DNA of 64,000 nt from Aquatica leii (GCA_035610365.1 CM069433.1:130342545-130406544); one strand, 5' to 3'. Counted from the stretch's first letter, positions 22,375-34,908 are shown. The notes: generated by a model from the sequence alone, not told the origin. Made by a program: numbers and translations.

Positions 22375-25115
22375 TTGTTTTTCATTTTTCAGGAGAAGCT
22401 AGTTTTGATATATGTAATTTTTTATTTCTTAATAAAGTAACACGAAATTCTAATAGATTGCCCGTTTCAAATTTTAGTACTTTAATAATTTATTGCTAAT
22501 TTAGTGACAAATATAAAACGCACATTATTTTGAGTTTGAAAAAAAAATGTGTTACGCTGTAAAAATCAGTTATTGTATGACGATATGTATAAAACTTTGC
22601 AAAAATGTTGTATTTAATGGTAAACAGCGATTTATTTTGGTGTGTGTATAAACCGACTCAAACATGTGACTCATTGCTACAAGGGCTGAAAACAGCATAT
22701 ATCTACATGTAGCAGGTCACGTGAACGCTGACGTTATAATATTTGATCTAGACCTCGTCTCACGTAAAATTGGAAACGTCAATTATTTTTCGCGCACCTA
22801 ATGTAATACCAACATTTTTGTTACCGATGTAACATACTTATCGAAATAATATGTATTGAAAAAACCAGACGTTTGATAATCATAGTGAATCGCATTGTAA
22901 AAGGCGTGTTAAATTATATGAAACTAAAATTGCATTGGTTAAATTTTATCTCCAAGGGAGATGCCTTATAAATAAGTTCTAACTTAAAATCCAATGGTGT
23001 GTATCATAATTCCAAAACATTTAAAATGTAGATAGATACATATGAATAATTCGGTTATTAAGATTTTTAATAACATTTTTTTTAACATAACCATGTTGTT
23101 TGTAGGAATAAATGTATGACGATGCACGTGCTTATCTTATCTACTAAATATGCGATATGTTTGAAGAAGATACTAGTGGCGGTTTAGATGAAAAGATGTT
23201 TTAAACAAATATATTTACAAATTATCTAAGAATGTACTTTCATCGCAAATCTATTACTTTTAAAGAGTACCTACTATTTTTTTAAAATAAACAATCACAC
23301 AATAAAAGAGTGGCATTAAGAAACTGAAATGCATGATCGTACGCTACTGTAGTCTAATCGCTGCTAAAGGGGCGGCATTTTACATTAATGCGTTCTTGCG
23401 TCGATCCTCTTTTTAGCTGGTTATAGTAACTGATTTTGATTTCATTTACAAATATAACCGAATTTAAGTAGAGGTAGCTTTATTATTAACTTTTTAATTC
23501 ATGAACTAAATAGTCTAATACCATAGGGCAAAGTCGTATGATTTGTACATTAATATATCTTTACGAAATGATTAATAGTTTCTTCATAATTAATTTTAAA
23601 AAATGGGTATATGAAGAATAAGCTTAAAAACTGACACTTTTAGACGCATACGTCGATTCAGTAAACTAATTACTTTTTTGAAACTTATTGAAAAATTCTT
23701 AATACCGTATCAAATGATACCAAACATTAAAATTAAGATAATAGTTTTCTTTGTAATAGACTGCTAAAGGGAGAAATCACAACTTTTTGACCCGATAGTA
23801 GTGCATATGTACCATATACGATTCATTGCAGAATTGTCCATAATAAAACTGCAAAAACAATTTTTACCATTAAAAAACATCGTGAATTATATAGGCGGTG
23901 ACACCATTTCGATTATCATCCGTAAACATGAACTCATTTTGTGGAGTTCGATTCAATCACTCAATCAATGGAAAACAATTGAATTTATTGTTTGAAAAGC
24001 GAGCAAGTGTTACAAATTTTTCATTTTAGATTTTACATGATACATCACAAACAATGAAATCACGACATACATAAAATAGTACTCAGCCCGATGGTCATTG
24101 TAATGGTGGCAGAAATCAGCACTAAAGCATCCAGATTTTGTTATTGGGTCAATTTTGTTGCCATTTTAGCTGTTTTGTGCACCAAATAAATATTGGCAGG
24201 TATCCTTCGCAGCGGCTCAAAAAATGTTGTCAGTTGTTGACACAGTTCCATTGAGACAGACGATTTTGTGTTGTTATTTACTCATTGTTGTTCAGATAAC
24301 AAACACAAAAAACAAGAATTTACATACTCTTTAAGCAAAATTGTAGACAGTTCTTCAAGAAATAATTTGACTTTAATTAATATCTTTTTTAAATGCAACT
24401 TTAGTGATTACACTTATAAAGCCAGAAAATTTGAAGAACGTAAAGCCGTAAATTTATATTTTGTTTTGTAACATTTAAAGAAAAATTAAAATGGTCGCGA
24501 CTGATAAGGCACAAGAGTTCAACGAGTTTGGTTTGATTAGACGTGTACGTACTTACGTGTCTTAAAATTCTAACTAGGTAGTTTTGTATTATCGCAGCAA
24601 GTGTGGTCCTCCGCTCCACGTATTTGTTATCTCCGGAAATTGCTATTGCTATTACTCAATTATATCTTCCTTTGGGATCAATAATTAGGACGTGCACGGA
24701 TGCCGATAGTAAACATCTAAATTCAAATCGTTAATTGGAGTAAGATCATGCGTGAAATTTGTTAGATGTTACACCTGTAATTTACCAAGGTCCTTTGGAA
24801 GCTTGGCGCATTATGTGTATATTAATCATCGGATGAACTATTCGCAACTTGTTAAACGTTAAGTAATTTTAGGGGTATGTTTTGGATATACCACTACCTA
24901 ATCACATGCCAGGAAAACCGTAATTAACTTTTTTCTATTATTTCATAAATTGTGTTGATGTCGATTGTGGATACGAACGACTTAGATATATGCATGCTAT
25001 CACCATTAATCTTATGCAAATTTTTAATTACCTGTAAAATATTCAACGGTGCGCTTTGCTTCGATTTTCCAAAATTTCACTAACATATATATTTAAACAA
25101 AATATTTAATACAGT
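22375..25115. other. AT-rich stretch without recognisable genes
   Basis: Several short open frames exist (22257-22499 overlaps the transposon end, 23801-23995, 24268-24471) but none carries a motif or composition that stands out. No long inverted repeat seen. Confidence 0.5.
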
Positions 25116-25124
25116 CTAAAAAAA

Positions 25125-25616
25125 CTACCTACTTTTATTTATTTCTCGAAATATTCTCTGTAAAGAATGAGACATTTCTCCCAGCGTGACAGTAGTCTGA
25201 ACATTCCTTCACGGTAGTGTTACCTGTCAATTAGATTAAAGTAGTCCACAACTGTGTCTTGCAATGCCTGTTGATTCGCAAATCAAACCTTCAACAATTG
25301 AGCAGTTTTTATGTGTGTGTGAGATCCTTGGTCTGCTTCTGTTCTTCTCCATATTATCAATGAGGTCCGTTCGTCCATCTTTACATTTTCTGCACCAAAC
25401 GCTAACTGTTTTTTGGTTTAAGACCTTTAGTCCATAAACGCCTTTTAATCTGCGATGAATTTCGCTTTGGTTACTTTCTTCGGCTTGCAAAAATCGGATA
25501 ACCGCACGCACTTCACACTTGGAATACTCTGCAATTACACACGCCAATTTTGTTTGCTTCCCGTAAACTACTAAATTAAGTCTTACACACAACAACGCTT
25601 TAGATTCTACTGCCAC
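25125..25616 (-). pseudogene. mariner (Mos1-like) transposase, N- and C-terminal ends fused
   Basis: The minus strand starts with an HTH typical of mariner/SETMAR transposases: EVRAVIRFLQAEESNQSEIH, RLKGVYGLKVLNQKTVSVW and RKCKDGRTDLID. After about 95 residues the frame changes to QQALQDTVVDYFNLIDR and then YREGMFRLLSRWEKC with EYFEK and a stop, the mariner C-terminus. The whole catalytic core (the three Asp blocks) is deleted, leaving about 0.5 kb. Terminal repeats were not identified. It can no longer cut DNA but could once have bound mariner ends. Confidence 0.75.
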
Positions 25617-25830
25617 CCTTCAACTTGTCTACACATGCATATGACGGCAATATTTTGCTTTCACAGCCACCTGTACCTTAACCACGTTCACTGCTGACAT
25701 GTAAAAAATTTTCCGCTCCCGGAAGCAGTCATGTTTTATTTTTTAAATTGTACTTAATTTGGTATTTTTGCGAATTGTGTGCTATGGCGATGTACAAAAT
25801 CTAATTTTTGGGTTATAGAAGGACCTTGAC

Positions 25831-25903
25831 GGATAAATCCGCCATGCGTATATCACCGCAACTACTCATATGTTGTCCTATTGACGGATTTATACGTCAT
25901 TCT
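25831..25903. repeat. pair of inverted near-palindromes
   Basis: TGACGGATAAATCCGCCA at 25833-25850 and, about 45 bases on, TTGACGGATTTATACGTCA at 25880-25898 are each nearly palindromic and are reverse complements of one another with two mismatches. They may be subterminal repeats of a DNA transposon, perhaps of the possible piggyBac remnant next to them. Confidence 0.45.
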
Positions 25904-26054
25904 TAAATAAAAGTAAAATTTGATTTCAATGTTTTTTATTTCGCAATAAAGTAAAAAATAGATAACTTTATCAAAATAGAATAAATTTTGATAAACTCTA
26001 AGGAACGAAAGCATTTTGAACTAAAGAACTAAAAAACATTATGTACTAAAAAAC

Positions 26055-26180
26055 ATAAGGGTGGTTTCCTGAACACGCATCACAGAAGTATGCAGTTTCG
26101 TTGCGTTTTTTTGTTTTTGTCGCTGGTAGTAATCCGTTGTGACCGTTTTTTTACATGTAGCAATGCATCTTTCCTTTATT
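26055..26180 (-). pseudogene. possible piggyBac C-terminal zinc-finger fragment
   Basis: The minus strand reads ERCIATCKKTVTTDYY and, after a frame change, RNETAYFCDACSGNHPYVF. A Cys-x2-4-Cys start, a Tyr-Tyr/Phe-Cys-x2-Cys centre and a following His-Pro resemble the cross-brace zinc finger that ends piggyBac transposases. Only this terminal domain is visible. Very short, so uncertain. Confidence 0.35.
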
Positions 26181-26199
26181 ATCTTTGGTTTATACTAAG

Positions 26200-28890
26200 C
26201 AATAAAAAAATGTTTAAAATACACTTACACTAAAAAATTAAATGAATGTAAGAATATGTGCATTGGTTCGATTAACTGAAAGTCATTAGTAATTTATTTA
26301 CTCAATTCTTGGCGATTTTAGTTTCCAACGTACCGATGTTCGAATTAGTTTTGATAGCAAATTTTTGTTTATTATCGTGCCTCTACTACTTATACTCTTC
26401 AAAGGAAAAAATACTAACAAATATGAGAAGTTGTTTTGTGGGTTCTACGCTTTTACTAATTGTTACTAATATATTTATAGAAGATTTTGAGTACAAACTC
26501 TATAATAATATTCCAAATATGTTGATAGCACTTTTAGAATTTGGCAATATGACTTTTACGCTTTCAACGATTTTCTAAGCCATCTTAACTCTGGTTATTA
26601 AAATATTCGTTTTACAATCAAATTTTTAGACGTTTCCTACAATAGATTATAATTAATATTTTATTTCTTTAAAAAATCATATGCTAGAATTATCCCTTTT
26701 TTTCTATAGCAATATGCGACAACGAATGGAAATACAGCATTCCGGAAGTTTAAAATGTTATTAAAATTGAAAAACCTATATAAATATCTCAGTAAGTTCT
26801 TTTTGGTTGTACTTATGGTAATTTTTAATAGCCAAAAATGTAATGTGTTTAAAGTAGTCGTGAATTTTTTTATTAGAACTTTTTAACCAAAAATGTATTC
26901 TTAATGATTATTAAAATAAACAAAAATATTTTTTTCCATTTTTGACTAGTTTCTAATTCTTTGTAAAGTATTATAATCAACTAATAAACAATCATTATCA
27001 CGAATAAGGAACTTCCTATTACCAATTATGTTAAAATTTAACATAAAACTTTATATGAATATACTTGCGTTACTTTTTAAAACTTTAACAAAAGATCATC
27101 ATTCTGTTCATCTCCTTTAATGGAAATTTTAATTGGTTACAATGTTGTGTCTAATCCTAAATTTGTGTAGATTGATATTGTTTTTTCTTTCATTTAGTTT
27201 CGCAATTAAATTTATTTTTATTTTAAAACGAAATATAAGATTAGAAAAAAACTATGCAACGAATCTACTCTTAATTGTTCTTTTTCTACCTACACGTATC
27301 AATGATAAGCAATTATAATTTATTTTATTTTTCAGGCAAAAAAGCGCCAGAGGTCATTTGCATTAATTGGTGAATTCAATATTACTATATATAATTATAG
27401 AAATAAATAAATAATCAATTTTGATTAAAGTAAGTATATTTTCAGACGGATGTGCAAGTTTTAGAAAAGATAAGAATGCAATACAAAAATTTGCAGAATA
27501 AACAGTATAATCCTTTGCTGTTTTAAGAAGTGTTAACAATAACTATATTATAAAATTTAGAAAACAACGAACATAAACGACTGTCAAAATAAACAGAAAA
27601 TGTAAAAAAAAAATTATAGAGCAAAAACAAACCTTATTTTTTCAAACACTTACAGCTTGTGGAATAAATCGATTTTCTCTATTTCCACATAAGAATTAGC
27701 GATTCTTACACTAAAATCTATATAATTCAAATGTAGATGCTAAGATAAAATAAAGATGTCCTAATAATTCAAAGTAATTTACTTATAAAGGTATAAAGAA
27801 ATCATTTTATATGAGATTTTAGGTTAACATTCATAAATTTCAATATGTCAAAGTGTAAGTGTTACCAATCCAATAAAATCTTACAGAAGTTTCCCTATGT
27901 TGTTTGATAATTTAAATTATACGAAATAGATAAAATTGAGTCAAAAAAGAGAAAACAATGTAAAACACACGTCATAGAATATGTAGCAGTCACTTTACCG
28001 TTTCGTACACTCAACGCTGCGCGGCTTGTGTATGAAACTCGGTCCAGGGATTAAAGCGTGTTCAATCTGTAACTTGTATTTTAATATACTATTCTTTCTA
28101 ATTACGTTCAGTAAAGCTGCCAGTTTCAGTTTGTTCTGTTCATTGTTGTTTTCTATAGCAACCATTTATGTCAAAAACTATAATTTTCTTACACTTGCAT
28201 CATAATACCTGTTTAAAAAATTTAAAAACGGATGAAATCTCAACATTAAGACGGCCAACTGTTCCGCATTCTGCGGGAGAGTCCCGTTATGATAGTTGTA
28301 ATCCTGCATTGTAATATTTAATAAAATAGTCCCGCAAATCGTCTAATGCCTGCCGCATTTTTTAATTTGTAGATTTTTCTCATCGCCTCGCGTAGAAATG
28401 TTCCACTTCAAAAATACGAACGACGAAACTAATATCAGCACGTACGTAGGTATGAGCCCACTACATATACACTTTACACGCAACGCAACATCAAGCGGTG
28501 TGTGTTGCAACTGTCCGTGTGTGCGCGACCTTGTTCATGTGGTATATGTGAGTGTGAATCTGATCGCTTTGTTTTTTCGTGCGACGAGTACTAGAGTGAG
28601 AGTGTCATGTATATAAATTGTATCTTTGAATGCGGCCAAGATGAGATGTTCGTCAACGACGTAGTTAGAAAGTCAATGAATGATTTATTAAATAAACGAG
28701 AATGTTAATACTGCTTTTATAAACAATACAATAATAATAAAGGGTAAAGACAATACAGAGAGTATATTATTAGTTAATCAAAAATCAAGGTTAAACAGCG
28801 CCAGTATAGTAGTGATTGAGTTGTCTTGTTTTCGAATTAGTGAACGCCGTGACACGTAATTGATAACTCGTTTTTGTCAGTTTTGATAAA
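26200..28890. other. AT-rich stretch, one hydrophobic open frame of unknown nature
   Basis: The frame 26309-26578 follows a good-looking acceptor (GATTTTAG at about 26315-26322) and encodes hydrophobic runs such as ELVLIANFCLLSCLYYLY and STLLLIVTNIF, but I cannot place it in a family. The part 27960-28400 is less AT-rich and non-repetitive. No RNA gene or transposon end recognised. Confidence 0.4.
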
Positions 28891-28913
28891 AAAATAATTT
28901 TTTGGCCGATGCA

Positions 28914-30150
28914 ATGCTGTCAACCGCAAAAAAGCGAAGTTGTAAGTTCACTGAAAGCTTGCGCAAAGAATTAGCTTTCTTGCAAAAGTGTTTAACATCT
29001 TTGGACGTACGTTGCAAAAAAATACGCCGACAAAGAATCAGAGCTGGCAAAAGCTGAAGGTTTGTAAGCTTTCCATACGGTATGTTACAATCAAAGTATT
29101 CCATCGATGGTATGCACTTCCAAATTAATAAAAAATTTTTAGTAAGGCAATTTGCTGCGGAAAAGCTAAGTGCGAATCTATTGCAAAAAATGTTATTGCG
29201 CCATATTCTTCAGATATTCTGAATTTATCTGGTGTAACCGCAGTTATTATATACGAATCGTTAATGGAAATTCTTGAAAAGGACAACCTTAAAGATAAAG
29301 TATTAGCTTTTGTGCAGATAACGCCAACACAAATTTTAGTGGGGTTTAACGTGAAGGTCAATGTAACGTTTTTAGAAAATTCGAAAAGGGGCTTAAACTT
29401 TTTATCGCAAGATAAATGCCCTGCTGTTCTACGTCATTTTTTTTAACGAATGATCAGAGCTATGGTTAAAATTTGTTCATGTGCAACCATCAGTATTTAA
29501 CGATTCCGTAAAAATGATGGAAGAAGATAAAACTAGTTTCACAGAAGTGTCACACCTGTTTATGGATTTACAAAACAAATACACAAACCGCTTAGAAAAT
29601 AATTATATTCCTCTGACCATAACAAGTGATTTAACGAAACTTGTGGAGAATGGTCAAATCGACAGAAATTATTTTAAGGGACATGCTTGTAACTTTTATC
29701 ACAGCTGCATCCAATATCTTCAAAAGTATATACATAAATACAATTAATTTAAAATTTTTACTTGGATTCGATTAAAACAAAATTTGAAATGGACTGATAT
29801 ACAGCAGAACTACCAACAGTTATTGGAGCAGATGCCTACAGCAGCTACGACTTTAAAAGATAATTTGTTCGGCGAAATAAGTTACGTGTCAAATTACGTG
29901 AACAACGATGATTTAAAGAGGTGGGAGGAGATAAAGAACAGTACAGAACAACGTTGTATAGAGGTGTTTTAAGTTTTAAAGATAGCGGAATACCATTTCA
30001 GAACTACCTGGAAGTCGTCCAGTACCTTCTTTGTTTGCCTAGGACGAACGCTACTGGGCAGTTGTGAAAACAATAATGACAGTCTTAACCAAAACCCAGA
30101 ATTAGTAAAAAAATGCCACTCATGCGAAAATATGATTTAAAAATAAATGT
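28914..30150 (+). pseudogene. hAT-type transposase relic
   Basis: ATG at 28914 begins MLSTAKKRSCKFTESLRKEL, a basic start as in BED/TTF zinc-finger hAT proteins, but the finger is lost. Then FLVRQFAAEKLSA, APYSSDILNLSGVTAV, ILEKDNLKDKVLAF (all of the RNase H-like core), LWLKFVHVQPSVFNDSVK, an 88-codon frame with LENNYIPLTITSDLTKLVE and GQIDRNYF, and near 29980 GIPFQNYLEVVQYLLCLP followed by RTNAT, the start of the hAT dimerisation region. Several deletions and frame changes; the central catalytic blocks are partly gone. It differs from the ZMYM1-like copy at 17-19.7 kb. Inverted repeats and duplications were not found. Confidence 0.7.
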
Positions 30151-30289
30151 TGATTCAGTAGTTATGTTGTTTGTTTCTAATTTAAGTGTGCCACCGACAC
30201 AACCACAGGCTTCTTGTGGATAGTCTGGCTGCTCACCTACCCTTATTCATTAGAGTGTCTCGCATTAATTTTAACTAATGTAACTGTAA

Positions 30290-30750
30290 CTAATCTCTGG
30301 CAAAACTATCAAATATCAGTACCTTTGCAAACAAGAAAATGTCTTCAGGAGCTTGAACGAAAAAGCTACGAAGCTGTTCCTCCGTAAAATCGAAAGACTT
30401 TTTAGCTTCATAACCTTTATTTAGTGCTTTCATAAACGCATGCAGATTGTGAAGTATGCCAGATCCAGTCCTTTTGTGGGTCTCAAAATTGATTGTAAAT
30501 TTGAATGTGTACACCATAAAGTAGACAATTTATAGACTAGACTGTCATAAAACATTAAGTATAAAAAAAATATAATTGTAATCAATGTTACCATTTCCAT
30601 CATGTAGGCAACATCAATAATTCATTTACACTTTTACAATGTCTTCACAATAGGCATCCCTTGATTTCTCCGGAATCAATTTTGAATCCGCTTTTTCGAT
30701 CAGTTTTTGAATTCCCCGTGAAATGTTTTCTTCAAACTGGTCCCTTTTTT
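30290..30750 (-). pseudogene. Crypton-type tyrosine recombinase fragment
   Basis: Leftward: IEKADSKLIPEKSRDAYCED (30745-30640), the N-terminal core-binding part, then STLWCTHSNLQSIL near 30530 and, one frame over, LHNLHAFMKALNKGYEAKKS followed by FTEEQLRSFFVQAPEDIFLF and KVLIF, which match the stretch preceding the catalytic domain of insect Crypton-like recombinases (Crypton proteins have LIPEKSR, a SLWSTYSML-like segment, and F(T/S)xEEIxRFLxxAPD). The catalytic Arg-His-Arg-Tyr half is absent. Such enzymes integrate circular DNA by site-specific recombination. A broken scrap of about 150 codons. Confidence 0.55.
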
Positions 30751-30841
30751 ACAGAACAATTTTCAAAAACACCGTATTTACATAGAATCGTAAACAACAA
30801 ATGCTAACCAATTTCTATATCAACTGACTGACGTCATCCAA

Positions 30842-31072
30842 AGGTGTATACCAAATTCCTTGTTCATGCGGTTTAGTCTACATTGGTGAAACGGGTCGTT
30901 CCGTCATTTTTTCGCATTTCAGAACGTGATCGTTGTATAAGGAAAAGGTATATTTCCAAGTCTGCGGTTGCTGAACATCATTTTACTACAGGTCACAAGA
31001 TAGATTTTAATAATGTTTCGTTGATTGCCAAATCTCCATTTTTTTTCAACAGAAAATTCCGAGAGAGCATAG
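30842..31072 (+). pseudogene. Penelope-like GIY-YIG endonuclease fragment
   Basis: GVYQIPCSCGLVYIGETGRS contains the GIY-YIG motif (GVY ... YIG) with the PCSCG Cys pair seen in Penelope-like element endonucleases. After a frame change, ISKSAVAEHHFTTGHKIDFN gives the ExH and GHxIDF block. The reverse transcriptase is absent. It runs directly into the DUF7869 coding remnant at 31073, so a recombination or nested insertion brought them together. Confidence 0.7.
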
Positions 31073-31725
31073 ATGGATTTGCAATCGATTTTACTGTGTC
31101 CCAACTCTAACGTGTCTTTTTTGTATTACAAAACAAAGTTGATGGTTCACAACTTTACTGTATATGATATTAAAAGACAAAAGGGATATTGTTACTTCTG
31201 GAAGGAGCGCGGAGGATTGAATGCCAATGAATTTCCATCTATAATCACACATTTTCTACAAAAGTTCCTAAAAAATTATCCCATAACCGATAACAAAGAG
31301 GTAATTATATATAGTGACGGCTGTGGATATCAAAATCGTAATACAACCTTATCTAATGCACTTTTTAATTTTGCTATGGAAAGACAAGTTACATATAATT
31401 GCAAAAAGGCCATACGCAAATGGAGGTTGACAGAATGCATTCCACCATAGAAAAGAAAATACGAAATATAAAAATTAATGTACCTGCAGGTTATGTCAAC
31501 ATTTGTAAAACGGCTTGCACAAAATCGCCTTATAAAATAATGTACCTGTCATTCTCCTTTTTTAAAAACATCGATGCAAGAAAATTGGAGTTCCAGTAGA
31601 GACAGCCTTAAAATTCCTCAAATACACAAAACAAGAATTTTTCTATAAATTGCGTCTCACAGAAGAAGAATGGAGTTTATTGCCCGTAAGGATTCAAGTA
31701 ATGAAATGCTCACGATAGATTGATG
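31073..31725 (+). pseudogene. DUF7869-family (transposase-like) gene, duplicated unit A
   Basis: The reading begins DLQSILLCPNSNVSFLYYK, then LMVHNFTVYDIKRQKGYCYF, LNANEFPSIITHFL and EVIIYSDGCGYQNRN, whose IYSDGC holds the conserved Asp of this RNase H-like domain. After frame changes it continues GHTQMEVDRMHSTIEKKIRN, VPAGYVNICKTACTKSPYK and YKLRLTEEEWSLLPVR. The protein family is widespread in insect genomes and behaves like a transposon-derived repeat; its exact activity is not established. Breaks near 31400 and 31600. It is repeated next door with a period of 635 bp. Confidence 0.7.
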
Positions 31726-32290
31726 TTACTGTGTCCCAACTCTAACGTGTCTTCTTCGTATTACAAAATATCTGTAGTTGATTGTTCACAACTTTACTGT
31801 ATATGACATTAAAAGGCAAAAATTATACTGTTACTTTTGGAATGAAAACGAAGGAGAATTGAATGCCAATGAATTTTTATCTATAATCACACATTTTCTA
31901 GAAAAGTTCCTAAAAAATTATCCCATAACCGATAAAAAAGAGATAATTTTATATAGTGACGGCTGTGGATATCAAAATCTAAGGCACTATTTAATTTCGC
32001 TATGGAAAGACAAAGTACAAATATTTGCAAAAAAGACATATGCAAATGAAAGTTGAAAGCATACATTCCACCATAGAAATAAAAATACAAAATAAAAAAA
32101 TTAATGTGCCTGCTGGTTATGTTAACATTTATTAAACAGCTTGCACGAAATCACTTTATAAAGTAAAGTAATTGTAATAAAGTAATTCTACTTTTTTAAA
32201 AACATTGAGGCCTTAAAAGCCCTCAAATACATAAAACAAAAAATTTTCTACAAATTACGTCTCACAGAAGAAGAATGAAACCAAAAATAA
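31726..32290 (+). pseudogene. DUF7869-family gene, tandem duplicate unit B
   Basis: TTACTGTGTCCCAACTCTAA at 31726 repeats the sequence at 31091 and the similarity runs on for over 550 bp. The copy encodes IVHNFTVYDIKRQKLYCYFW, LNANEFLSIITHFLEK and IILYSDGCGYQN, then decays faster than unit A: the part after the SDGC block is shortened, and the end reads YKLRLTEEE-like residues with gaps. The differences between units show the duplication is old. No flanking element explains the tandem arrangement. Confidence 0.7.
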
Positions 32291-32299
32291 AAACAAAAA

Positions 32300-32700
32300 A
32301 TATCAACATTTATAACAGTCAAAGCAAAGTATAGAGGTGAACTACCACGCATACTTTGGTGATTTGCAAACTACTCAACTCCAGTAACTTGATTAACATC
32401 CAAAACAAAAAACACGTCATGTACCGCGTAAAAACTTCTTTTAGAAGATTTAACCAAGTTTTTACTGTTTTGCTATCCGAGTTAAAATTTTAAGAAGTCT
32501 TTCCTTCTCCTGTAAAATGCGTCGAAACGGAGTTTCCCAGTTTACGGATTAGACCAAGGACGTGTAGCATATGCTAAGATTGTTAAACAATTGTTAAAAA
32601 ATTGTTAAATTTAAAGAAAATGAGGTAATTGATTACAAAATAACAAACGTTAATAGAAAAACATGCATGTTGTGAAAATTCAGCACTCTATTTCATGTAA
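32300..32700. other. spacer
   Basis: AT-rich with no recognisable gene; it separates the duplicated DUF7869 relic from a leftward Tc1/mariner-type relic. Confidence 0.5.
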
Positions 32701-32709
32701 AACAACACT

Positions 32710-33640
32710 CATCGGTTAACTGTTGACTCGTTGAACATGGTAAAGGTTCAAAGAATAATTCCTTAAAGCACGATGTAGCGTACTATGGGATACGTTAGCT
32801 GCGCGGCCTATTTCTTTCTAGTGCTACTTTTACATTACAATATCTGCACATACACTGAAGAAAAACAAATATTAATGTTTCGGTTTTATTGAAAAGATTT
32901 ATTCTCCTTCCGTGGCGAATACATGGGGTGGTCTTTCTCGACCACGGTCTTCGTAGGTAAGAAGAACACCTCCAGTTTTGCTAAGTCCTTGCACACACGC
33001 CAAAATAAAGTTTTTTGAGGGCAACTGTATATTAGAATATTGCTCTACCCACAATGTACGTGTGGTGTAGAGGTTATAATCACACTCACCGTGATAAAAC
33101 AATATTATTGTTGAAAATTATAAAGAGAATTTAAATTAATTATTATGAAGTACGAGTACGTTTACACGAATCATAGCATCAACTAAAGAAATAGATTGTC
33201 GAACTCAGTTCTAAGAAAGCTCAATTTTGCATTTAATTATCTCAAGTCTTGTTTTGGTTACAACCAAAGTTAAACGTGATCGTGTACACAAAGTACATTT
33301 TGTTTAGCTATGTCAGTAATAATGCTAAGAAATAAACATTACTATCTGCTCTAATTATTTTATTAACAATTGATTTTATAGATGATGGAAAATTAAAGAA
33401 AACAATAATTGACACAATACGTTTCGCGTTTTTTACAGCGTTTACACCCATAATTTATCGCATAGTTACCACTAAAACCACCAAAAAAATTTCTATTTGT
33501 TTAGTTAGTCAGGACTGGCCTAAAACCTTTAATTGCAAATATCTCCACTTTAGACCAAATCTTTAAAGAAATCATTTAAGTCCACAAGGAAACTACTCCT
33601 TGAGTTTGTAGTCGTATCTCAGAAACACCCTGTCTATTGT
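32710..33640 (-). mobile_element. DUF4817-type Tc1/mariner relative, N-terminal half only
   Basis: On the minus strand the right end reads ACAGGGTGTTTCTGAGATAC (33637-33618), a terminus of the ACAGGGTGT type shared by this superfamily. After a long AT-rich leader, a 67-codon frame (33102-32899) gives ECDYNLYTTRTLWVEQYSN, PSKNFILACVQGLSKTGG and EDRGRERPPHV, matching the first HTH and GRGRP-like linker. Further left, EIGRAANVSHSTLHRALRN and YHVQRV give the second HTH. The catalytic domain and the other terminus are missing, so only the DNA-binding half survives. Confidence 0.65.
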
Positions 33641-33644
33641 TATG

Positions 33645-34908
33645 TACATGCTAAGACGTCAATCGACCTACTTGCTAATTGAATTTCTATAATATACAAG
33701 TCACAATTTGAATTTTGAAGTTGTGACAAGAAATGCATTTTGTTGTGTTAACGTTTTAGAAATCGATATTTGTCTGTTTTATAGAGAAAATGTTTGACAA
33801 GATACAACACGAAAATATTAAAGTAATATTTTAATAAACAAAATAAAATTAAACAACTGCACACTACTATTAACGCGTATTGTAGTATAACAATATAAAA
33901 ACTGTGCAAAATGTAATTTATTGCTTATGTTTAGTTTAAGCAAGCGTTTAAATAATATAGCCATCAATGTTAATTAAAGCTGTCAAGATTTGGTTTAATG
34001 CTTAATACATAGCAACCGCTGTATATGCAATTAAGTAGAGTTTCTATTAAAGAAACAACTTGATTGATTCTGCAGATCAAAGGTTGAAGTAATAATAATT
34101 TAACCCAGTAGAGTTTAAAAGTGGATCCTTATTACATTAAAGCGTCTATACTGACATAACACAAACGCCGTTTACCGCATGACGGTATCCCAGTATGGGA
34201 CGTTTCGTTATTCCATAAGTATTGCATCGTGCTTAGAGCGCATTCTGTCTATTCTTACCCCATTGTTTCCGCTTTGCATATGGATCTTGTACTTTGTATT
34301 GTTCCATGGCGAGAAGAATAGGATATAAATTAAAAGAACTTTAATCGTGACCAGCTATCAATGTAGTTGATTTAGCCGTTTACTTGTTTTAATAATACCT
34401 TTAATTAAAATTATAAAACTAAATTATACCTCTTAACAGGAGGTATTTTTGTTTTAACTTTAATGCATTCAAAATTCAACACTGAAAACAACATCAAAAT
34501 ATATAGCTAATTTCATGGAAATTGCAACATTTTATATATTATTTAAATATATTTTATAGCTTTTGTTAACGGAAATTTAATATTTCTTAAACATTTTCTG
34601 CAATTTAATTAATTTTTCTAATAATCTGGTCTAACTGAGTGTGCAATTTTCATTACAAACACAAATGCAATTAATAGTATTGCATTTTTTTAGTGTAAAA
34701 TGCATGTATGTTTAATGAATATTTAGTTTTTTAACTGTAATAATTAATAAGTAAGAGTAACAAAGGATTTATAAATTTCTTTAAAAGTGAGATGTAACTA
34801 TAGAATGTTTGTTGTTTTAACAGGAACAGTTTAGTTCTGTTTTGCCGCTACAACAAAACGATTATTTGTTAGAACACCTTCCGTTGTCAAATAAAAATAT
34901 ATAACTCT
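33645..34908. other. AT-rich stretch without recognisable genes
   Basis: No coding content, repeat pair or structured RNA recognised. Confidence 0.5.
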
